The position numbers and the translations under genes were made by a program. From assembly GCA_964568585.1 (NCBI GenBank), contig CAZMQI010000004.1, positions 1 to 64,000 of the forward strand: DNA of 64,000 bases, given 5' to 3'. The notes below the pieces were generated by a model. That model was not told the DNA's origin, searched no databases, and was given only the letters and a program-made list of their open reading frames with translations. Source of the DNA: RGZA01 sp964568585 (GTDB lineage: Bacteria > Pseudomonadota > Alphaproteobacteria > UBA9219 > RGZA01). This document shows positions 1 through 8,712 of this stretch, piece by piece; the stretch's first letter is position 1; each line of letters starts with the position of its first letter.

Positions 1-145
1 CCTTCGCCCGCTCCAATGTGAAACAGAGGTTGTTCCCAAGGAACCCTCGACAAATATGTATGTGCCACAAAGTGGCACGGGGTTCGAATCCCTTCGCCCG
101 CTCCAATGTGAAACAGAGGTTGTTCCCAAGGAACCCTCGACAAAT
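1..145. repeat. 55-bp direct repeat with tRNA 3' end
   Basis: Bases 1-55 recur exactly at 91-145, so the period is 90 bp with a 35-bp spacer. Each copy starts with the last bases of a tRNA (acceptor strand, unpaired T and CCA), followed by the same 40 bases of flank. The flank contains a hairpin near 25-49 (GAGG, a two-base bulge, GTTCC, loop CAA, GGAAC, CCTC) without a T run. This could be a local duplication, an attachment-site remnant, or an assembly edge effect, because the repeat touches the window end. Confidence 0.8.
62..105 (+). pseudogene. Partial tRNA (T arm and acceptor 3' end), Gly-like
   Basis: Bases 78-105 read as a T arm with loop TTCGAAT, a 3' acceptor strand CGCCCGC, discriminator T and encoded CCA. 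That acceptor and a T discriminator are typical of bacterial tRNA-Gly. Upstream there is no D arm or anticodon arm; instead a perfect 7-bp hairpin (GTGCCAC, loop AAA, GTGGCAC) occupies 62-78. The outermost T-stem pair is mismatched. It therefore looks like a 3' fragment rather than a working gene. The gene it came from probably ends at base 15, with its body outside the window. Confidence 0.5.
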
Positions 146-161
146 CCTCCAGATTACTTGA

Positions 162-1856
162 TTACAAGCGTGCTTGCGCCAATACAGGCTGCTGCTCGCT
201 AGGCACGAAGTCAGGTAGCGTTGGCCCAGCCAGTTGCACGCGCGGCCTCACTTTTACCACATGGAATGCACGTAAATCGGATTTCAGTTCGGTCAACGGA
301 ATAGCATAACTCAAATCCGGCGCTGGCGTGACATGCCATTCGTTCAATTTATCATTGTCCAGTTGCCGGACGATATCGCCTTCCAGAAAGTGATACGCAC
401 TAAGACGCAAACGGCTAATGGGTTCGCTGCTGCATACGCGCCATCTTCCGCCCATTTGCTCCCCTGCCCATGCGTGGCTGGTGCTGAGCCCATTAAAGAT
501 GCCATGTGTTTGCGAACGGCTGGTGACCATGGGAAATTTCGTGCCCGATGGGCTGGTTAATGTTATTTGTCCATGTCGCACATCTTTGCCGCGCTTATTC
601 GTGAATTCGGCTTCGATGGTGGTTTTCAACGCATAGCCTTCCGGCAGTTCAATATCATAATAATAATTGCCGTCTTTGGCGACAAAGGATGGCGCATTCT
701 TGATTTTTAATTCAACACGGTGTTCGGTCGGCACCGTGACCAATTCGGGATTTTGCTGCGTCATCGCAACCATATGCGCCAGAATATGATCCGCGCGATG
801 TGCGTTGATTAATCCAAAGCCACCCGGCCCTGAATTATAGGTAAGTCCCGCAGCATTCGGCAGATAGAAAATGCTGTATTCATAGGGTGTTTGCTTGGCG
901 AACGGTTTAACGACGATTGTTTTATCGCAGGTCGCAAGCACAGCGAATAAAATCTGCTCACGCGTTAGATACGAACCATACCGTTTATTAAGCGATGCAA
1001 GTACGCCCCCCGCATAAGGGCCAGCAGCAGATGTGCCGATGATATCTTCGGGATCGGATTCCGGTTTCCATTTTATCTTCGCTTTTTGTGCTACAGGTGC
1101 AAGGAAGGTAGGGCTGTTGGCCGCGCTATACCCGGGAATATAAAAACCACCCTCACCTTTTTCAGCAGCGCCGACACTTACTGCCAAGGGCGGTGCATGG
1201 CTGGATGCCATATGTTTTTGCAATGGCGCATCCATGGTACCATGTTCACCTTTTAACCCTTCATTCCCCGCAGAGCTAACCACGAATGCAGGAACCCGCC
1301 AGAAATGATCGAACTGGTCACCGGGCTTATGATCAAACCCCAAATTCAAATCATTCCAACCAACACTGCTCAGCACGACCGGAACACCTTGGTCTTCCAG
1401 CAGTGTTTTCAAAGGTTGGTCGAGTGTTTGAGTGAACGCCCTGCGGAATTCCGGGTTCGCATCAGCCTGGATATAGATGGATTGGATACCCGGCCACAAC
1501 CCCGCGCCCACATGCTCGGAGATAGTGGACATCACCTGCCCATGCAGGCTGGTGGGGTTATTCACATTCATGCTTTCCAGCGCAATGACGGTAGATGCAC
1601 CTTCATGTTGCAGTGTCGTGGATGACAAGGGGCGAATGCCAAAATTGCGTTCGAATAATTCCTGCAACAACTGGGTTGGTAATACTCTTTCTATGTTGAG
1701 CGTCGGCATCACATAGGGGATATCATGCTGGTTGCAATATTGTGCGATTTCTAATGCAGTTTTATATTTGGCGTTATTACTTCGCTCAAGGCGACTTGCA
1801 GGTGCCACCACACCTGCGGGAGAGAACGCCAAAACCTTGTCCAAGGGTGCAATCAA
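162..1856 (-). CDS. Subtilisin-like (S8) protein with P-domain-like C terminus
   Basis: The 564-residue product resembles a subtilase. It shows the serine motif GTSAAGP (Ser about 276), an oxyanion-type SSAGNEG (Asn about 198) and HGQVM (His about 105) at the usual histidine place. Where subtilases carry the catalytic aspartate the protein has IALESMN, that is, Glu about 94, so activity is uncertain. Residues about 400-520 (TSPSGTKFP, then HAWAGEQMGGRW) look like the P domain of kexin-type proteases. No signal peptide is visible, which suggests a cytoplasmic product or unusual export. It stands alone, minus strand, with 170 bp separating it from the next gene. The fold is a confident call; the substrate is unknown. 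Confidence 0.75.
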   Translation of the reverse strand: MIAPLDKVLAFSPAGVVAPASRLERSNNAKYKTALEIAQYCNQHDIPYVMPTLNIERVLPTQLLQELFERNFGIRPLSSTTLQHEGASTVIALESMNVNNPTSLHGQVMSTISEHVGAGLWPGIQSIYIQADANPEFRRAFTQTLDQPLKTLLEDQGVPVVLSSVGWNDLNLGFDHKPGDQFDHFWRVPAFVVSSAGNEGLKGEHGTMDAPLQKHMASSHAPPLAVSVGAAEKGEGGFYIPGYSAANSPTFLAPVAQKAKIKWKPESDPEDIIGTSAAGPYAGGVLASLNKRYGSYLTREQILFAVLATCDKTIVVKPFAKQTPYEYSIFYLPNAAGLTYNSGPGGFGLINAHRADHILAHMVAMTQQNPELVTVPTEHRVELKIKNAPSFVAKDGNYYYDIELPEGYALKTTIEAEFTNKRGKDVRHGQITLTSPSGTKFPMVTSRSQTHGIFNGLSTSHAWAGEQMGGRWRVCSSEPISRLRLSAYHFLEGDIVRQLDNDKLNEWHVTPAPDLSYAIPLTELKSDLRAFHVVKVRPRVQLAGPTLPDFVPSEQQPVLAQARL

Positions 1857-2026
1857 CCAATAACCCTTTATATGTGCGAATGAATATTAGAAAAAATACC
1901 GAACAAGCTTTAAATCGTATTGCTAAAATTGATTTGCACAACGCGTTATTTTGAACAATCACCAAATAAGCTGTGAGTAATTTTATGCTGCACAGCAAAC
2001 CCACAAAAGAACAGCCCACAGCTAGG

Positions 2027-3094
2027 CTATTTAGCGTCGATAAGCTGCTCTTTCACAAGGCGCTTGAAATCGGCCATTGATTTCGCGTTAGCGACTGGAT
2101 TTTCTGTAGACACCACGCCATAAGTCAAACAGCCTTTCAGTGCTTTTTCATACATCGGGCCTTCCAATCCTTTGATACCCTTCACACCGGATTTTTTTTC
2201 AATCCATGTATTATCAGCTTGCTGATAGAAGTCACAATCCTTGAAAACTTCGGCTTGTGGATATGCCTCCTCGCCCGGAAAATCCCACCCATGCACCGCA
2301 TCTTCATAAATAATGGTTTGGATTTTTGCGCCGGTGGCCTTCAATTCATTGGATAGATTGATGCATGGCGTCACACCAGTATAGGTATCCTTCGCTCCCA
2401 AGAAGAAGGTGATGGGCGCGCCTGTCGTTAAATTATTGTAATAATGCGTCACACATCCCGGATAGAACGCATAATGCGCTTTGAATTTCAGTTCAGGGTG
2501 GATACGCATATCTTGGCGACGTACGTGCATGGCGGCCTGCAATGCCACAATGCCGCCTTTGGAAAAACCGACAACCCCCGCACGCGTGATATCCACCCGC
2601 GGTTCGCTACGCAATTTATAAAGTCCACGATATGCATCCAGGATGAAATCACGAATGGAAATCAATCGCTGGTTCTCATGCGTAGTTGCCACGCCACGCG
2701 GCGTATAGCTATCAATCACAAACGCCGCTACACCCATTTTGACCAGTTCGCGTGCATAGACATATTCATGCTCAGGTGTTACGCCTCTGCTGCCATGCAT
2801 GATAAGCATGACCGGCACCTTATGCTTGCCGACAATCAAATTGGGCGGCAGCAGTAAAAACCCTCCGCCCATGATTTTCTTGCCGCGGTCATAGGTCGGA
2901 AATGGAATATAGGCGCTTCCTTCAAGCTTTACTTTTTTAGGCAGCTTATCAGGGGCGATTTTTGGCGGTAACACTGTTTTGTCATGCTGCGGGGCGGCAG
3001 GCGCAGCAACAGGTTCCGCAGCCGTTTTGGCTAACACAGGGGTAGCAAGCAGCAGACTTATGATAAGGGTGATGAGCGATAAATGATATTTCAT
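2027..3094 (-). CDS. Secreted dienelactone-hydrolase-like alpha/beta hydrolase
   Basis: The 355-residue protein starts with a clear signal peptide ending near LATPVLAKTAA, so it is exported. The hydrolase core has MLIMHGSRG near the oxyanion strand, the nucleophile elbow GFSKGG, an acid in GAKDTYTG and the histidine in AVHGWDF, giving a full Ser-Asp-His triad. This layout matches the dienelactone hydrolase family, although that family often uses Cys where Ser is seen here. A proline- and alanine-rich stretch follows the signal. The gene is monocistronic, just downstream of tRNA-Arg on the same strand. Its substrate cannot be read; an ester or lactone is likely. Confidence 0.75.
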   Translation of the reverse strand: MKYHLSLITLIISLLLATPVLAKTAAEPVAAPAAPQHDKTVLPPKIAPDKLPKKVKLEGSAYIPFPTYDRGKKIMGGGFLLLPPNLIVGKHKVPVMLIMHGSRGVTPEHEYVYARELVKMGVAAFVIDSYTPRGVATTHENQRLISIRDFILDAYRGLYKLRSEPRVDITRAGVVGFSKGGIVALQAAMHVRRQDMRIHPELKFKAHYAFYPGCVTHYYNNLTTGAPITFFLGAKDTYTGVTPCINLSNELKATGAKIQTIIYEDAVHGWDFPGEEAYPQAEVFKDCDFYQQADNTWIEKKSGVKGIKGLEGPMYEKALKGCLTYGVVSTENPVANAKSMADFKRLVKEQLIDAK

Positions 3095-3136
3095 GGAAGA
3101 AATATACCATCCCTATCCCTGATGAATAGGAAAGAA

Positions 3137-3213
3137 TGGTGCACCCGAAGGAATTCGAATCCCTAACCTTCTGATCCGTAGTCAGATGCTCTATCCAGTT
3201 GAGCTACGGGTGC
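3137..3213 (-). tRNA. tRNA-Arg (anticodon ACG)
   Basis: On the minus strand 77 bases fold as a cloverleaf: acceptor GCACCCG paired with CGGGTGC, D arm with GCTCAACTGGATAGAGC, anticodon stem TCTGA/TCAGA around loop CTACGGA, T loop TTCGAAT, and an encoded CCA. The anticodon ACG (normally A34 deaminated to inosine) reads CGN arginine codons. Confidence 0.95.
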
Positions 3214-3348
3214 ATGCAAAAGAGGCCGCAACCTAATCAAAAAAAAGACGCTTTGCAAGCCAATAAGTTCCACATTAATGCCGCATTACCCCCGCAATCT
3301 ACTGGCAATTCCTTATTTCAGTAATATATATTGTCCCAAGGAAAATAT

Positions 3349-4209
3349 ATGTCGAACAAAACCGCCCCCTTCCAATCCTTAACCAAGCAGCTGAACCGCC
3401 CCGGTTTTCCGGCGGCGGCGCAAGACCGTTTGGTATCGGTGGTGATTTCAGTGGCAGATGAAGTAGGTAATATTTTACCGCTGGTGCAGGAACTGACCAC
3501 CGTCCTCGAAACGCTTCCTGCTACAAAAAATAATTACGAAATTCTTTTTGTCGATGACCACAGCGTCGACCCGACGATTGATGAAATCCAGAACGCGATG
3601 CGTCGCTTTCCCAATATACGCCTTATTTGCCATCAGGCACGCTATGGAAAAAGCCAAGGTGTGTGGACAGGCCTTCGTCATGCGCACGGCGAATGGGTTG
3701 TTACCATGGATGGTGACGGACAAAACGATCCGGCAGATATTCCGCGCTTGCTTACCGCGGCGCTGGCGGCCAATCCGAAAAAAAATATTCTTGTTTCCGG
3801 GGTGCGCGTGAACCGCGCCGCCACCCATGCCAAACGCATGGCCAGCATCTTTGCCAATGCGCTGCGCCGCATGCTGCTGCAGGATGATTGCCCCGATACC
3901 GGCTGCGCGCTCAAGGTGTTCCGCCGCGATGCGTATCTGGCGCTCCCTTATTTCGATAACATCCATCGCTATGAACCCACCATGTTCCGACTGTATGGAC
4001 ATGAGGTCATGTACATACCGGTGAACGACCGCGTGCGGAAACATGGCCGATCGAAATACACCAATTTCAAACGGGCGTTGGACGGCATGATGGATTTGTT
4101 CGGCGTGATGTGGTTACAGCACCGTTTCAAAGCCCGCAAAGAGCAAAGCGTTGAAATCGTGACCATCGCTGATGCAACGCAAGAACTGCCCCGAGTAGCC
4201 CAGAAATAA
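3349..4209 (+). CDS. Family 2 glycosyltransferase (DPM1-like)
   Basis: The 286-residue product has a GT-A fold of the dolichol-phosphate-mannose-synthase type. Visible are VSVVIS with FVDDHS at the nucleotide site, the metal-binding MDGDGQNDP near residue 125, and a late YEPTMFRLYGHEVMYIPVNDRVRKHGRSKY region. No C-terminal membrane domain is present, so it is a cytosolic or peripheral enzyme, probably moving sugar to polyprenyl phosphate. ATG at 3349 was chosen because AAGGA lies 6-7 bases upstream; an in-frame TTG at 3331 has no good site. The two TPR glycosyltransferases follow, which suggests a shared glycan task. The sugar is unknown. Confidence 0.85.
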   Translation: MSNKTAPFQSLTKQLNRPGFPAAAQDRLVSVVISVADEVGNILPLVQELTTVLETLPATKNNYEILFVDDHSVDPTIDEIQNAMRRFPNIRLICHQARYGKSQGVWTGLRHAHGEWVVTMDGDGQNDPADIPRLLTAALAANPKKNILVSGVRVNRAATHAKRMASIFANALRRMLLQDDCPDTGCALKVFRRDAYLALPYFDNIHRYEPTMFRLYGHEVMYIPVNDRVRKHGRSKYTNFKRALDGMMDLFGVMWLQHRFKARKEQSVEIVTIADATQELPRVAQK

Positions 4210-4260
4210 CTCCACCAGAATCTGGTTTTCGTGCCGCACATCGCGGTGTAGTTTAATTCC

Positions 4261-6090
4261 ATGAACCTTTTAGAAGCAGCGATGCAGCTCCACCAAGCAG
4301 GGATGATGGATGACGCGGAGAACGCGTATCGTCTGCTGCTGCATCAAGAACCACGCAATGCCGATGGGCTTGCACTGCTTGGCTCCGTACTGTCACACAA
4401 AAATCAACACACCGATGCTATCGCACTAATTAAGCAGGCGCTGGTGATTGATGCGAAGGCGCCCCTCTTCTATTTCCATCTCGGCAATGCGTATGAAAAA
4501 TCCGGCGATTTTGTTCAGGCCGAAGCTGCGTTCAGCAAAGCCACGACCTTTGCACCAAAATGGGATGCCGCACTTTATAATCTGGGTAACGCGCAGCGCA
4601 AGTTGAACAAACCGGCCTTTGCACGCGAAAGTTACAAGAAAGCGTTACAACAATCCCCGCGCCACATCCAATGCCACAATAATCTGGCGCAGGTGCATAG
4701 CGAGATGGGCGATTATGCGAATGCCAAAACGCAATTACAGATGGCATTGAAAATGGAGCCAACGAATGTGCAATTACTGTTCACCGCACATGATATTGCG
4801 CTGGAACATAATGATTTCCTTGGCGCATTCGATGCCGCGCAGCGCGTGGCACGCATCAAACTTGGCGTGCCGGATGGCATCGACATCATCGATTATCTGG
4901 AAAGCATTCCGAATTTGAATACGGGTGATGAACTAACACGCAATTGCCTGTTGGCGCTTTCCGCAAGCTACTTCCTAACCGTTGACTTAAAACGCGCCAG
5001 TTATGTGCTGCGACTTTTGAACATGCATGAACCCGATATGGATGAAGTACAGTTGATGCTCGGCTCGGTTGCGCTTTCGCGCAACAAGCCGGAACTGGCG
5101 GATTGCTATTACGCAGAAACCTTCATGCTTAACCCCGCGCAGATTGATGCGCCGTGGAACCGTTCGATGGCACAACTTATCAGCGGCGATTTGCAGGAAG
5201 GCTTCCGCCGTTATGGCTGGCGCTGGTCGGCGATGGAAAAATACAAGGCGATGAAACTGAACGTGGCACGTTGGGATGGTCAAAATCCATCCGGCAAAAC
5301 CATCGCCGTTCAGGAAGAACAGGGTTTTGGCGACACCTTGCAAATGCTGCGTTTCATGCCGCTGCTGAAGGAACGCGGCGCGAATGTGCTCGCCTATGTT
5401 CGTCCTGAACTTTATTCGCTATTGGAAGGGTGGGATGGCCCAAGCGAGGTCGTATCATGGAAAGCGAATGATAAATCAGTTCCAGCCAATGTGGATTGCG
5501 CCTGCGGCGTGATGGATTTACCAGCGTTCTTGGACATTACACTTAATAATCTGCCTGCAAACGTGCCCTACATCCCCAATCCAAAAAAAGGCGACCCGAA
5601 ATACAAGTTGGATGGAGCTGGGCTAAAAATCGGCCTCGTCTGGTCGGGCAATCCGGCGCATAAGCGCAACTTCGCACGCTCCTACTCCTTCGAACTGCTT
5701 AAAGGCATTACGGCGATGCAAGGGTTCACATTCTATGGTTTGCAATTCAAGCCAGAGCAAAAAGATGTGCAAGCAATGAAAAACTTTGGCGTTATCAATC
5801 TTGCGCCCAAAATCAATACCTTGGCCGATAGTGCTGCGACATTAGCTGAACTCGATTTACTAATTACGGTGGATAGTGCGCCCGCACATTTGGCTGGAGC
5901 GCTCGGCCTTCCGGTCTGGACATTGCTGACTGTGGATGCCGATTGGCGTTATTTGCTGGGGCGCAGCGACAGCCCGTGGTACCCATCCATGCGCCTGTTC
6001 CGCCAGACGGTTTCGGGCGAATGGGGCAGCGTCTTGCAACAGGTGCAGCAGGCCTTGGTTGAATACCAAAGCAAGGCGAAAGCAGCATGA
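4261..6090 (+). CDS. TPR protein with GT9-like glycosyltransferase domain (copy 1)
   Basis: The 609-residue product begins with several tetratricopeptide repeats (about 1-175; for example AEAAFSKATTFAPKWDAALY) and a helical middle. The C-terminal half has the GT-B features common to TPR-linked glycosyltransferases: EEQGFGDTLQMLRF, IGLVWSGNPAHKRN, and the nucleotide-sugar end LITVDSAPAHLAGALGLP followed by DSPWYPSMRLFRQ. It probably glycosylates a protein or envelope glycan; the TPRs may hold the acceptor. It overlaps the next gene by 4 bases (ATGA), and that gene is a close paralogue with the same architecture, so the pair arose by tandem duplication. Confidence 0.8.
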   Translation: MNLLEAAMQLHQAGMMDDAENAYRLLLHQEPRNADGLALLGSVLSHKNQHTDAIALIKQALVIDAKAPLFYFHLGNAYEKSGDFVQAEAAFSKATTFAPKWDAALYNLGNAQRKLNKPAFARESYKKALQQSPRHIQCHNNLAQVHSEMGDYANAKTQLQMALKMEPTNVQLLFTAHDIALEHNDFLGAFDAAQRVARIKLGVPDGIDIIDYLESIPNLNTGDELTRNCLLALSASYFLTVDLKRASYVLRLLNMHEPDMDEVQLMLGSVALSRNKPELADCYYAETFMLNPAQIDAPWNRSMAQLISGDLQEGFRRYGWRWSAMEKYKAMKLNVARWDGQNPSGKTIAVQEEQGFGDTLQMLRFMPLLKERGANVLAYVRPELYSLLEGWDGPSEVVSWKANDKSVPANVDCACGVMDLPAFLDITLNNLPANVPYIPNPKKGDPKYKLDGAGLKIGLVWSGNPAHKRNFARSYSFELLKGITAMQGFTFYGLQFKPEQKDVQAMKNFGVINLAPKINTLADSAATLAELDLLITVDSAPAHLAGALGLPVWTLLTVDADWRYLLGRSDSPWYPSMRLFRQTVSGEWGSVLQQVQQALVEYQSKAKAA

Positions 6091-7922
6091 GCGCAGAAGG
6101 CCTACTCAAAAGCGCAACCGCCCTGCATCAATCCGGCAAGCTGGAGGAAGCAGAAAAAGGCTACCGCCTTGTGCTGCGGTTCGAGCCAAAAAACGCCGAT
6201 GCACTTGCGCTGCTTGGCTCATTGCTATGCGATAAAAAACAATTCGAAGACGCGATTGATTACATCAATCAAGCCATCGCGCTGGATAATAATGCTGGCC
6301 TGTTTTATTTCTATCTGGGCAACGCATATGAAAAATCACAGCAGCTTGGTAGAGCGGAAGAAGCTTTCGAACGCGCAGTGCGCCTGATGCCCGATTGGGT
6401 CGAAGCGTATTACAATCTTGGCAACGCGCAGCGTGGCCTGAAAAAATATAACGAAGCAAAAGAAAATTATCTAAAAGCACTGAGCATCGATAACGCGCAT
6501 GCGCTTGTTCACAACAACCTTGCCCATATCTACAGCGCGCTGCTGGATTATAGAAATGCCAAGCTGCAACTCGACAACGCATTGCAAATCCATCCCGAAC
6601 ACCCAGAATTATTGTTCAGCCTGTATGACATTGCGATTGAACATAATGACCAGCTGACGATGTTCGATGCCGCGCAACGCTCCGCGCAGTTGATGCTTGG
6701 CTTAAAAGGCGACGAGATAATCGATTATCTCGAAAACAGCGCCGCGATAGACACCAGCGACGAAAAAATACGTAATTGCATTTTCTCCCTCGGCACCAGC
6801 TATCTTTTGAAAGGTGATAATGCGAAGGCGAGTTATATTTTAAGAACGCTATTTTCGCTGGAACCCGATTTGGCGGATGTTGCAATCACGCTCGGCTCCC
6901 TCTCCCTCAATCAATGCAAATTCGATGATGCGGATAGTTATTACAGCCAGACCTTCATGTTAAACCCCACAGAACTTTCTGCGCCGTGGAACCGTTCCAT
7001 GAATTTGCTGGTCGCTGGCCAATTGCATGAAGGCTTCCGCCGCTATCGCTGGCGTTGGGCGGCAATGGAAAAATTCAAAGCCATGCGTATGAACGGGACG
7101 GTGTGGGATGGCAGCAACCCTGCGGAAAAAACCATATTGGTGCAGGAAGAACAAGGTTTCGGCGACAGTTTGCACATGCTGCGTTATCTGCCAATGCTGA
7201 AAGAACAAGGCGCAAAGGTTTATGCCTATGTCCGCCCCGTCCTTTATGCGCTGCTTGAAAACTGGGATGGCGCGACCAAGGTTGTGTCATGGAACGTCGC
7301 CGATAAATCCGTCCCGCCGGAAGTTGACGTTGTATGCGGCATGATGGATTTGCCCGGATATTTGGGAACAGGCATCAACACCATTCCGAATAATGTTCCT
7401 TATCTACCTAATCCAAAAAAAGGCGACCCGAAATTCAAGCTGGAAGGTAACAGCGTAAAAATCGGTTTGGTTTGGGCGGGTAATCCCATGCATAAACGTG
7501 ATCATGAACGTTCCATCCCGTTGGAGATGTGGGATGCGATTTTACAAACCAAAGGCGCTGCATTTTATTCGCTGCAATACCAACCCAAAGAAGCCGATGC
7601 TGCGCGGATGCAAAAATTCGGCGTGCTTGATTTAGCTCCCAACATCAAAAATCTTGCCGACACTGCCGCAACCTTGGCCGAACTGGATTTGCTCATCACC
7701 ATCGATTCCGCCCCTGCCCATCTTGCGGGTGCTTTGGGGCTTCCGGTGTGGACGTTAATTACTGAAAACCCCGATTGGCGCTGGTTATTGGCGCGGGATG
7801 ACAGCCCCTGGTACCCTTCCATGCGCCTGTTCCGCCAGCAAAAGGCAGGCGATTGGGGGCAAGTATTAGCCAATGTTCAGACCGCTTTAGCTGATTTCAT
7901 TGGTAAAAAAGGCCAAAAATAA
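6087..7922 (+). CDS. TPR protein with GT9-like glycosyltransferase domain (copy 2)
   Basis: The 611-residue paralogue of the preceding gene has TPRs in the first 180 residues and a GT-B-like second half containing EEQGFGDSLHMLRY, IGLVWAGNPMHKRD, LITIDSAPAHLAGALGLP and DSPWYPSMRLFRQ. These motifs are nearly word-for-word those of its partner, while the TPR part has drifted more. Translation is coupled through the ATGA overlap at 6087. The pair plus the upstream GT2 form a small glycan operon. A terminator-like hairpin (8008-8054) lies 86 bp downstream. Acceptor and donor are not identifiable. Confidence 0.8.
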   Translation: MSAEGLLKSATALHQSGKLEEAEKGYRLVLRFEPKNADALALLGSLLCDKKQFEDAIDYINQAIALDNNAGLFYFYLGNAYEKSQQLGRAEEAFERAVRLMPDWVEAYYNLGNAQRGLKKYNEAKENYLKALSIDNAHALVHNNLAHIYSALLDYRNAKLQLDNALQIHPEHPELLFSLYDIAIEHNDQLTMFDAAQRSAQLMLGLKGDEIIDYLENSAAIDTSDEKIRNCIFSLGTSYLLKGDNAKASYILRTLFSLEPDLADVAITLGSLSLNQCKFDDADSYYSQTFMLNPTELSAPWNRSMNLLVAGQLHEGFRRYRWRWAAMEKFKAMRMNGTVWDGSNPAEKTILVQEEQGFGDSLHMLRYLPMLKEQGAKVYAYVRPVLYALLENWDGATKVVSWNVADKSVPPEVDVVCGMMDLPGYLGTGINTIPNNVPYLPNPKKGDPKFKLEGNSVKIGLVWAGNPMHKRDHERSIPLEMWDAILQTKGAAFYSLQYQPKEADAARMQKFGVLDLAPNIKNLADTAATLAELDLLITIDSAPAHLAGALGLPVWTLITENPDWRWLLARDDSPWYPSMRLFRQQKAGDWGQVLANVQTALADFIGKKGQK

Positions 7923-7967
7923 AAGGAAAAACCACTATTAACATGTGCTTTTTTGGCTGCTATTTGT

Positions 7968-7997
7968 TTGACAAGACCCCGCCCCATCCACTACAAA
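7968..7997 (+). promoter_or_regulatory. Candidate sigma70-type promoter of rplU-rpmA
   Basis: An exact TTGACA at 7968-7973 is followed after 18 bases by TACAAA at 7992-7997. It lies 80 bp before the rplU start and upstream of the leader hairpin. Found by eye only. Confidence 0.45.
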
Positions 7998-8007
7998 ACA
8001 GGCCGAA

Positions 8008-8054
8008 CAGCTTTAAACGCCTAGGGGCTCCTTGGACGTAAAGCTGGTTTTTTT
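8008..8054 (+). terminator. Terminator-like hairpin in the rplU leader (possible attenuator)
   Basis: CAGCTTTA at 8008-8015 pairs with TAAAGCTG at 8039-8046, with further pairing inside, and is followed by seven T at 8048-8054. It may end the upstream glycosyltransferase operon. Because it lies downstream of the best rplU promoter and 23 bases before the start codon, it may instead act as an attenuator in the ribosomal protein mRNA. Confidence 0.5.
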
Positions 8055-8077
8055 ATTTTGGAATTAGGAATACGAAC

Positions 8078-8392
8078 ATGTTCGCGATTATTCAAACTGG
8101 CGGCAAGCAATACAAAGTAGCGCAAGACGATGTTCTGCGCGTTGAAAAGCTGGACGTTGAAGCAGGCAAGACCATTCAGATCAAAGAAGTTCTTCTGGTT
8201 GCCGATGCTTCCAAAACCACCGCTGGTAACCCTACGGTAAAGGGCGCAAGCGTTAGCGCCGAAGTTGTGCGCCACGAAAAGGATGACAAGGTCATCGTTT
8301 TCAAAAAGAAGCGCCGTCAAAATTACCGCCGCAAGAACGGTCACCGTCAGAACCTCACCGTTCTACGCATCACCGGCATCATCAGCGCGTAA
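8078..8392 (+). CDS. rplU: 50S ribosomal protein L21
   Basis: The 104-residue product starts MFAIIQTGGKQYKV and has the L21 body ending KKRRQNYRRKNGHRQNLTVLRITGI. L21 binds 23S rRNA in the large subunit and is of standard length. TAGGA sits upstream of the ATG. It is followed after 30 bp by rpmA, the usual pair, and then by obgE. A hairpin with a T tract in its leader may regulate it. Confidence 0.97.
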   Translation: MFAIIQTGGKQYKVAQDDVLRVEKLDVEAGKTIQIKEVLLVADASKTTAGNPTVKGASVSAEVVRHEKDDKVIVFKKKRRQNYRRKNGHRQNLTVLRITGIISA

Positions 8393-8422
8393 TCGTTTTA
8401 ATCAAGATTAGGAGAATAAGTC

Positions 8423-8685
8423 ATGGCACATAAAAAAGCAGGCGGTAGTTCACGAAATGGCCGCGATTCAGCTGGTCGTCGTCTGGGCGTTAAGCGCTTT
8501 GGTAGCGAACTCGCATTGGCTGGCAACATCATTTTGCGTCAACGTGGTACCGAAGTTCACCCAGCAGTAAATGTTGGCATGGGCAAGGATCACACGCTGT
8601 TCGCCATGATTACTGGCCGCGTAGAATTNNNNNNNNNNACACCGGTAAGGGTGGCAAGAAATATGTAAGCGTTAAGGCTGCTTAA
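8423..8685 (+). CDS. rpmA: 50S ribosomal protein L27 (interrupted by an assembly gap)
   Basis: The start MAHKKAGGSSRNGRDSAGRR is typical L27, a large-subunit protein whose N terminus reaches the peptidyl transferase centre. Ten N at 8629-8638 break the gene. Read straight through, the frame ends early at 8668, but the frame after the gap that gives TGKGGKKYVSVKAA and stops at 8683-8685 is the true L27 tail. The real gap is therefore not 10 bases; 8 or 11 would restore the frame. This is an assembly fault, not a pseudogene. AGGAG lies upstream of the ATG, and a strong terminator follows. Confidence 0.93.
8629..8638. other. Assembly gap (10 N)
   Basis: Ten undetermined bases lie inside rpmA. 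The reading frame on either side shows the placeholder has the wrong length. Confidence 0.99.
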
Positions 8686-8712
8686 TCAGCGCCTGAACGT
8701 CTATCGTTTAAT

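Noticed and set aside
1..105. Complete tRNA-Gly gene
   Set aside because: No D arm or anticodon arm is present between the two copies of the 3' end.
8423..8668. Truncated L27 pseudogene
   Set aside because: The frame break coincides with the N run and the correct C terminus follows in another frame.
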